This document shows, piece by piece, positions 57,411-64,000 of a stretch of DNA of 64,000 nt; position 1 is the first letter of the stretch, and the number at the start of each line of letters is the position of its first letter. This stretch comes from Rhexocercosporidium sp. MPI-PUGE-AT-0058 (Eukaryota > Ascomycota > Leotiomycetes > Helotiales): contig JAGTJL010000012.1 of NCBI GenBank assembly GCA_020746875.1, positions 1,426,001 to 1,490,000 of the forward strand, read 5' to 3'. Made by a program: the position numbers and the translations under genes. The notes beneath the pieces are model-generated. The model did no database searches, was not told the origin of the DNA, and worked only from the letters and a program-made list of their open reading frames with translations.

Positions 57411-58962
57411 ACACGCCAGAAGAAGCCGACGATTCCCTCAGGGGCGTTGAGCTAGCGGGCAACGGCTCGAAATTGGGAGATACGCGCCCATCATCTCCTC
57501 CACCGAATTACCCAGTCTCTGAACCTTCAGGGAGCTCACCACGACCGCCTCCCTTTTCATCACTCTACACATCCACCGAAGAAGCCGTCGAAGCCTACAA
57601 GACCGCTGTCACCGAAGCCGGCGCTTCGGCATCAGTCCCTGCTTATTCGCCCGCTGCTGCTGCATGCGAATCACATTCACATTCACACCAAGCGTCCGCC
57701 TCTTCACAAGACGTCGACGTCGTCGCGCAAACCAAGAGCTGCCTTCCGCAGGATACAAAGGGGGAATCTTCGAAGAAAGACGACGATAACGAGCCTCCGC
57801 CAGCATACTCAGAGGGTTCAAGCCCGTTAGATTCCTTCCAATATATTATGGCGGCCGCAGGAGGAGCTGCGAGTATTCTTACTCAGGTGCAGCAAGGTGG
57901 TCCACCACCAATTAATACACTTGGAGGTACGATATGAAGACTGGCTGGGTGTTCAAAAGCTGACGCGAAACCGCAGATGTCGGTGCCGATGAGAACATCA
58001 CGATGGACCTACGGTACGAACCACAATTGATCGAACGCGCAGGTTGCATGCTGATATCAGATAGGGGCCAACGGTTCACATTATCGCGAGATGAGCTCCT
58101 GACTCTCCCCGAATTCGTTCTTCTCTCGCTCTTCCCCAACGGTCTGCTTCCAGATGGGCACATGAATACCTACCAAGAAGGCGACGCCTTTCAAGTTGAT
58201 GTCCGTGAAGCTTCACATATTCGCAATTTATTGCACAATATAGATTTATACATAGCTAACCTCACTGTGCAGTATGATCCTGCATCATTACAATACATGC
58301 TGGAGTTTTTCCGTAACGTCGCGCAAACGATACCTTCAGGCTCGAACTCACCTTCAGCTGGTCCCGATGCGGATGCAGTCCCAATCGAGCCAATGACTGG
58401 TTCTGCGCGAGAGATGCTACAAGATAGAGCGGGCATAATTGTCTTGAGAGAGGATCTGGATTTCTACGTCATACCCCCTCGACCAGATATCGAGCAGCCA
58501 GAGATGATAGAGGTAAAGAGGTCAGCAGGTAAAGCCTTGTTAAAGCAGGATGGCATATTTTCTGGTCTGAGACGAAGCGAGGAAACTGGAACAACTGAGC
58601 AGCATCTAATTGAAATGTTGACAGCTGGGTACGTTTTTGTGGTTGGATCTATGACGATGGAGCTAACAGCGTCTAGTGGATTTAATCATGATGACCATTG
58701 GGGACACCGCGCAAACGAGCCGAACAAAGCAGTCATTTGCAGTCTTGCCCTCGCAAGATTACGAACGGATATTCGTGGTGGTGACATGGGGAACAACGCT
58801 GTAGGAATGGCTCAGAAGCTGTTGTTGTTCTGGAGGAAACCCGCTCGAAGATGTTGGTGGGAGGGTGTGGAACTGGACAACGTGGACGGAGTGGATGGCA
58901 AATTGAAGGTCTGGATCCGGAGAGTCTGGACTCTGGAGATGAGTGTAATCGGGCTGAGATGA
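57411..58962 (+). CDS. WHI2-like BTB-domain protein, 5' end unresolved
   Basis: 483 residues are visible. Exons are 57411-57926, 57977-58628 and 58677-58962, with introns GTACGA...CGCAG and GTACGT...TCTAG. No in-frame ATG opens the first block: a TGA lies just upstream and the block begins at a plausible acceptor TTGTCAG, so a short upstream exon is expected. The first 170 residues are disordered and Pro/Ser-rich. A BTB/POZ-like domain then runs from ERAGCMLISDRGQRFTLSRD through DELLTLPEFVLLSLFPNG. The C-terminal half has GGFNHDDHWGHRANEPNKA and WWEGVELDNVDG. Yeast Whi2 uses this domain to bind Psr phosphatases and restrain TORC1 under low amino acids. Orthology is inferred from domain layout. 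Intron 2 is 48 nt and stop-free, so retention would add 16 residues. Confidence 0.75.
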
Positions 58963-59588
58963 GATCGCTTTCTCTTCCCTGTTTCCCTTTTGTTGATTCT
59001 CTTTTTTGTGTCAGATATCCGAAGCAATAACTGAGGTCCGCGGACTCAGCAAGCGTCATTTGTTTGTTATTGTAGCATGGCTTCGCCCGGGGGTTTCCAT
59101 TTGTAGTTTTTTTTTTCAAATTCGGCGAGCGATGGGGTATTTACACGTTTCCATTTTCTACTCAAAATTTGAACCCTTTGTTCTGTGGAGTTCACTGTAC
59201 TCGAGAGAAAAGCTGTTAGTATCATAGATAATTCATCTCGGTTCAGTGCCGCGTTCCTGAAAGCGCTTTCCGTCTCTCATCGATGCTACGATGCTAACCA
59301 TGCCAGTCATCCTTTTTGTTTGGGTCGTTCTTCCCAATTACTCTGGGAACGGTGTCATAAGGACGTATTTTTCGAGCAGAACCATGGTTCCAATACATCC
59401 CCCATACACACCCAACCCTCACGATCTCCGGAACAGCATCATTATTATCATTAGTGTCCATTTTAGCATCGCACATCTACTAGAATAACTACAGCACATT
59501 ATTTTTCAGAGTATGTCCTCTCCTCTCCTCTCCTCTCCTCTCCTCTCCTCTTCCTCTTGCTACTGTAGTAAAGCAAGCATCGCCGACA
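58963..59588. other. Intergenic with CTCTC microsatellite
   Basis: Holds the WHI2-like 3' flank and the promoter of the next gene. No ORF with coding character. A (TCCTC)n tract lies just upstream of the next ATG. Confidence 0.5.
59517..59556. repeat. (TCCTC)n microsatellite upstream of the 59589 gene
   Basis: About seven perfect TCCTC units followed by TTCCTCTT. It ends about 30 bp before the ATG, so it is probably in the 5' leader. Confidence 0.75.
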
Positions 59589-61037
59589 ATGATTAATATG
59601 CCGCGTCAGGATTACTTCGGGCAATTCAGGGGGTACAGAGGTCCAGGTATACCTGGAGCTCCTACTGAGCCCAGAGCGATGCGGGAGGCACGAGCTGGTT
59701 CTGACAGAATTGAGCGTGGCCATGCCCGTGGACGTGGACGTGGACGTGGAAGGGGACGGGGACGAGGACGTGCGAAGTATCACGTTGTGAGTGTTCACCA
59801 AATCATTCCCTATGAGGTTGTTCAAGGATAGTCTTTGCCTGTGTCCTTCTCGGACTTGTGCCGGAGAGATCCTCATGCTCTGATTGCATGCTTTGGAGAG
59901 TAAGACTAATTACGAGATCTGCTTCAGCTATTCCATCTGGGAACATTGCAAACAAATACTCACTGGGAAGTCACGCCTACGGAATCCGAATCAAGCCCTG
60001 TGGCCGTTGCTGGAGAAGAGAAGGAGGATGTTTCCTGTGCGGGAGCTGCTATGCTACAGGCAGAGGGTGACATGCAAGGACAATCAGGAATTATGACAAA
60101 CCAGACCGAAACCTCGCAGGAGAAATCGATCGATTCGATGGATGACAAGCAAGCGGAGGTCCAAGTTGCGTCGGTACATTCTGTTACACCTCTGGAGGAG
60201 CCTACTCCGCAAGATTTTGCTACCCAACTTGGAAACATCACTTTGGAGGAGCCTGCATCTCGGGATGGGAACGCTATCAATGATACAGGCGTTGCTGGGG
60301 GGCCAGACGAAGAGGAGAATGAGGCCAAACACAATCATCTCGTAAAGTATGAAGAGAGCAAAACCCCACCTGGGGATGAGGACGCTGTCCACGATACAAG
60401 CATTGCTCAGGGACCAGAGGAGGGGGAGATCAGACATAACCAGCTCGTGAAGTATGAAGAGACAGCCACCTCACCTCGGGCTATCGATGATGCCGGCGAT
60501 TCAAGCGATGCCAAGAGATCAGAGAATACGATTAAGCAAGAGAGGTAAGGGCTCTATTGTGAACTCGAAATAGCACATGCTAGTCATAGCCCTCAATGAG
60601 CTAACAAGACAACTAGTGCTCAGTTGTCACCCGGCCTTGATTTCAGCTTTTTGAGCAGCCTCCCGCCTCCCCTTCCCTTCGGAGTCAAGCCAACTATGAC
60701 AAGAGAAATTCCAAACAATCTTCCCGGGGAACCTGTCCCCTGGGGCCGGCTGCCACCCATTCCTAGGCCAACACCAGTAGTTCCAAACGACACTCCTGGA
60801 CCTCCAAACCACTGGCCCGGACTTCCAGCTCGTTTGCCTCCATTCGGATCTAGCCTCCAGGATCTAAAGAACTTGCGAACAGGGAATGTCTTCGGGTCTC
60901 CATCAGATGTTGTGCCTGCCGCTTCTAGGCAGATGGTACCACATGCCCCACCTGCACCAACGAATGGAGGCCATAGTATCTTTCAATACTCGCGTGAAGA
61001 CGCTGCTAATGCTGTCCTGGCTCGTTCAAGAAAGTGA
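59589..61037 (+). CDS. Unrecognised protein with RG repeat and internal tandem repeat
   Basis: Three exons: 59589-59786, 59928-60544 and 60617-61037, all closing the frame, for about 411 aa. Exon 1 encodes a Gly/Arg/Pro-rich head ending in an RG tract (HARGRGRGRGRGR). Such RG/RGG tracts often bind RNA and are arginine-methylated. Exon 2 is acidic and carries two related copies of a unit of about 35 residues, each containing HNxLVKYEE and PDEEE/PEEGE. Exon 3 is proline-rich (LPPPLPFGVKP, PRPTPVVPNDTPGPP). No domain is recognised. The frame stops at 61037, but a donor at 61034 (AA|GTGATA) could splice in frame to the acceptor at 61588 of the next ORF, so the two could be one gene of about 990 aa. 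Confidence 0.65.
60267..60470 (+). repeat. Two-copy coding tandem repeat
   Basis: Units at about 60267-60364 and 60378-60463 share GGGGATGAGGACGCT-like starts, GATACAAGC/GATACAGGC, CCAGANGAGG and CTCGTRAAGTATGAAGAGA. They encode the repeated HNxLVKYEE module of the surrounding protein. Confidence 0.6.
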
Positions 61038-61601
61038 TACGACAGACGAAGCAAAGCCAGAGGTCTCTAGGGTGTACGGACTGGGGGATCGGACAAGAAG
61101 TAAGCACTCATTCCTGAAGGGCTGTGCCAGATGATCTGACTTCAATAGGAAAAGCCTTCTGGAAAGCGATGGAAACGTGGGCTTGGAGGATAAATATAGG
61201 ATCGGAGTAATTGTGGGATAGGGATTTTGGTTACATCGGTATAGAGTACTTCGTAGACTTGAGGGATTGCGTACAGATGGCCGAGGCTATTGTAACAGCG
61301 AAATACAGCGTGTTCACTTTTTTATAGCATTCAATTCTTATGTTCTTGCCTCTAAAATGCAAATTCCTTTGGTTCCAAGGAGCAAAGCAACAGCAGCGGC
61401 AAGTGCTGTCGCGGCAGCTACGATGCAGAAATCACTGGCATAACTTAGGGTCATCAAGCTCTTTCCAAGAGTCACCATGGATCTCAACTCAAGCATCAGC
61501 ATCATCACAGCGCATAGCTAATCTTTGTCAAGCAATCAGTCAACTATTTGATAGGTTTTTGGATCCAAACATACATTACACTTTGTAGAATCCAGCATCC
61601 A
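61038..61601. other. Gap between two unknown ORFs, intron or intergenic
   Basis: 560 bp. It could be an intergenic promoter or one long intron joining the flanking ORFs. It includes an ATG-led 28-codon frame at about 61358 (MQIPLVPRSKATAAAS) that may be an upstream exon of the next gene. Undecided from sequence alone. Confidence 0.4.
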
Positions 61602-63338
61602 ATGTCCACACTTTCCAGCCTTCCGATGCGGCCAAAGGTTTCGATGGTCCAACCTCCAAGCCCAGTTGAATCGAACAAGAGAATGCGAGAGGTTTCCATT
61701 CAGTCTGGCATTCAATCGGAGATTGAGGCGGATGATAACCAGAGTTTGCAGAAGGAAGACGCTCCGCAAGTTATGGTCGTCGCTCCAGTGGACCTGAGTC
61801 TACCTATGTCGAGAAAACAACGACGGAGGCAATTGAGGTCTGTTTCCAAACAATCTACGACCCAGCAAGTGGCTACTCAGCAGGATCTACAACCTCGTAT
61901 TGCTTCCTCTCATTCGAAACGCACAACCTCTGCCACGGTAGCAGAAGCAGACACACTCAAACATCATTATGGCCCTGCAGAATATTCTAACGATGCCGCT
62001 GTTCTTTCCATGCAAGATGTCGAGCCGAAAGCATGTAAGCCTCTACGATTTGAATCTCCAAGGCGAGTCCACACGGAAGAGCAGATAGCTCGACCACTAG
62101 AGACACCGACGCCGCGTTTGCTCAGGACTACTTCCTCTCAACCCTCTCCTCTTCCAATGGCTATGAGCTACGCTGCTGCACTGTCTGGGACTAAGGATCC
62201 ACAGAGCTCTGATGGTAGTTCTGATCTTGTCATTGTCGAGTATAAAGGAGAGGAGAAGGCTATTGTTGATAGTGAGTCTATCATCCAGTTCGATCGGGAC
62301 GGGCAGGAAGAAGGAGATCTTCCAGCAGCTGCTCAGGATTTTAAACGCAAGAAGAGAATAAGAGTTCGCAAGCGGAAGAATCGACAAAGTACCTTCGATT
62401 CAACTGCATTTAGTAAAGAGGACGGCGTCGACAGAGTAGATTCTGCTACTACATTCGCAGATGCTTACAATAACCATCCAACGGAGCAAGAAAGGGTTCG
62501 GCAGTATTCTCTAGCCATCAGCAATACAGATATTCTGGTCGAGGAAGAACAGGCAAGTCAGGAAGAGGATTCAACTTCGTCCAATACCGAAAGTATCAGG
62601 CCAAAGAAAAGAGTTAGGAGGAACAAGATAAAGGAAAATGTGGAATCAGTCACCCCCGAGCGTTTGGTGCTTGAGAGGGAGCAAATTTTCAAGCCGGCTG
62701 AAGCAGCAGAGGAAGAACAGTCTTTCATCGAAAAGATCAGAAAGATGCTTACCTACGATAGGCAAAGAGACAGTGTTATTCCGCCACCCACTACTTCGCC
62801 TATCCCTGTGAAGTACTTGTCACCTCCCAAATTCTCCACCTACTCTACTGTTCCCGAATTTTTTTGGGAACCCCAGCACGCTGTCTCTGAGGCTGGTCCT
62901 CAGATATGCCCGCTGATGCCGAGAAGTTGGCTCGAAGCTCGTACTTGGGACATGTCACCACCCGTGCACGGAACCAAGAAGATATTCGACAACCCGATCC
63001 AGCGTCAAAAGGAAGAGGAAAGATGCTCAGAACCTTCAAAAGCCCTTACAACTCAACCATATGGGCCACCCTTGCCTCCATCCCTCGGTACACCCTTCTG
63101 CACCCTCTGGGCCGTATCTCGCTACCTAGAGCAGAAGCAGAAAATGATTGCAGAACATAGGAAGAGAGAAGGTCTACGCTGGGCTGTTATGAAAGCTGTT
63201 GAGAAGAATCTGGATTTCCAGAAGAGGCGCGAGGACCCGACTTGGCCGCTGAATTGGAACGTACCTGTGGTGAAGGATAGGGTGTATATGCAGAAGATGG
63301 TTAGGATGGTGAGGTTCTTGATGAAGGAGGGGGAGTAG
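61602..63338 (+). CDS. Unrecognised basic 578-aa protein, start uncertain
   Basis: A single long frame from the ATG at 61602. The frame is open a little further 5' to a good acceptor (CTTTGTAG at 61588), so an upstream exon may exist. Residues 1-240 are disordered and rich in S, Q and P. There are two strong basic clusters that look like nuclear signals, KRKKRIRVRKRKNR near 247-260 and RPKKRVRRNK near 333-342. Acidic stretches (VEEEQASQEEDS, EEEQSFIEK) alternate with them. The C-terminal 150 residues look folded, with W and P residues (PEFFWEPQ, LRWAVMKAVEKNLDFQKRRE, TWPLNWNVPVV). I recognise no family. A nuclear or RNA-linked role is inferred from composition only. Confidence 0.7.
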   Translation: MSTLSSLPMRPKVSMVQPPSPVESNKRMREVSIQSGIQSEIEADDNQSLQKEDAPQVMVVAPVDLSLPMSRKQRRRQLRSVSKQSTTQQVATQQDLQPRIASSHSKRTTSATVAEADTLKHHYGPAEYSNDAAVLSMQDVEPKACKPLRFESPRRVHTEEQIARPLETPTPRLLRTTSSQPSPLPMAMSYAAALSGTKDPQSSDGSSDLVIVEYKGEEKAIVDSESIIQFDRDGQEEGDLPAAAQDFKRKKRIRVRKRKNRQSTFDSTAFSKEDGVDRVDSATTFADAYNNHPTEQERVRQYSLAISNTDILVEEEQASQEEDSTSSNTESIRPKKRVRRNKIKENVESVTPERLVLEREQIFKPAEAAEEEQSFIEKIRKMLTYDRQRDSVIPPPTTSPIPVKYLSPPKFSTYSTVPEFFWEPQHAVSEAGPQICPLMPRSWLEARTWDMSPPVHGTKKIFDNPIQRQKEEERCSEPSKALTTQPYGPPLPPSLGTPFCTLWAVSRYLEQKQKMIAEHRKREGLRWAVMKAVEKNLDFQKRREDPTWPLNWNVPVVKDRVYMQKMVRMVRFLMKEGE

Positions 63339-64000
63339 TGTTTTGAGAACAAGAATTGAAGAGGAATAAGAAGTGGGAAGATAGTGTTATGCTTGGTGGT
63401 CAAAAGGGGGGAAGTAGTACTGTAATCATCTGGATGGGGGGTTATGATGGTTTTGCTTGTGGTCCAGAGTCTTTCTGCGGTGCGTTAAAGTAGAGGTAGA
63501 GTTGCAGAACATCTTGAACTCGACCTCGTTTTTTGTTGTCGTGACTTTGAAAGTGGTCTTTTGTGCCTACCGTCAACCATGCCTGAGGAGGAGGACAGCT
63601 CCTGATTCGTGTAGCCACGTAACCAAAGACCGCCACTTCTGACTAAATATAAAATAAACAGAAGAATCAAAGACAATAGATCTTGGTATCATTCCCTTCG
63701 CCAAGAGCACACCTCTTACCCACTCCACAGGGCTTCCCTCCCCGTAGCGGGAACCGCAAAAAGGGAATACTATATATAATCAACTACTAAATCCAGATCC
63801 GACAATCCTCCAAAAAAAAAATTCCAATGCCTCGTCATTGGACCCTTTTGTGTACTCAGTACTCATCACTCGCTCTTGCCAAGAAGAAGAAGAAGAAGAA
63901 GAAGAAGAAGAAGAAGAAGAACAAGAAGAAGAAAGAGAAGCAGAAAGAATCGAGCACGATGGAGTCACGTATGTTCGTACGTGGCAAGCAAGCAGGCAAG
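63339..64000. other. 3' flank and probable promoter of a gene running off the window
   Basis: No complete gene. A GAA/AAG tract at about 63881-63935 precedes an ATG at 63959 (MESR), followed at once by a GTATGT donor-like sequence. This could be the first exon of a plus-strand gene continuing beyond position 64000, but that is weak. Confidence 0.35.
63881..63935. repeat. (GAA)n trinucleotide repeat
   Basis: About 13 nearly perfect AAG/GAA units, then ACAAGAAGAAGAAAG. Purine-only and strand-asymmetric, located just before the last possible ATG of the window. Confidence 0.8.

Overview
The window reads as nuclear DNA of a filamentous ascomycete (Pezizomycotina, most likely Leotiomycetes). Genes are monocistronic and lie on both strands. 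Most introns are short (43-70 nt), with GT(R)NGT donors and CTAAC-like branch points, and the proteins are typical fungal families: RSC/SWI-SNF Snf5 protein with a GATA finger, Rpn13, Gcn20, Kha1, Agp2, a Whi2-like BTB protein, beta-tubulin and eL6. The lineage call is inference from gene content and intron style; no rRNA or tRNA was found to anchor it. Base composition is near 50% GC by eye, with no AT-rich RIP-like blocks.

Layout. 1-18.8 kb is moderately dense: a 5'-truncated glutaredoxin, a DHA1-type multidrug MFS pump, an unrecognised 357-aa protein, an unrecognised F-box/2EXR-like protein (minus), an SFH1/SNF5-type remodeller subunit, then 4 kb without a supported gene, a CIA30-domain protein (minus) and an atypical bZIP factor (minus). 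18.8-34.35 kb holds no gene I can support: about 15.5 kb between the divergent bZIP and KHA1 genes. It carries a cluster of 5-6 bp microsatellites at 20.1-22.0 kb and one possible decayed coding block near 30.3-30.9 kb. 34.35-64 kb is a housekeeping stretch: KHA1 K+/H+ antiporter, a 70-aa small protein (minus), AGP2-like permease, eL6 (minus), RPN13, an unknown acidic/basic protein, beta-tubulin (minus), GCN20, a WHI2-like BTB protein and two adjacent unknown proline-rich/basic proteins that could be one gene.

The genes do not form a single pathway or biosynthetic cluster. Loose themes are amino-acid and translation control (AGP2, GCN20, WHI2-like, eL6), protein turnover (RPN13) and membrane transport (MFS, KHA1, AGP2). 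The beta-tubulin gene has the benzimidazole-sensitive residues F167, E198 and F200.

I found no convincing undescribed system, mobile element or CRISPR-like array. The best leads are the 15.5-kb divergent non-coding interval, an in-frame retainable intron exactly inside the bZIP DNA-binding region, two GC-AG introns, and a pair of near-identical CGGG...CCCG palindromic elements on either side of the CIA30 gene. Exon models were built by eye and checked for reading-frame closure; transcript evidence could change some ends.
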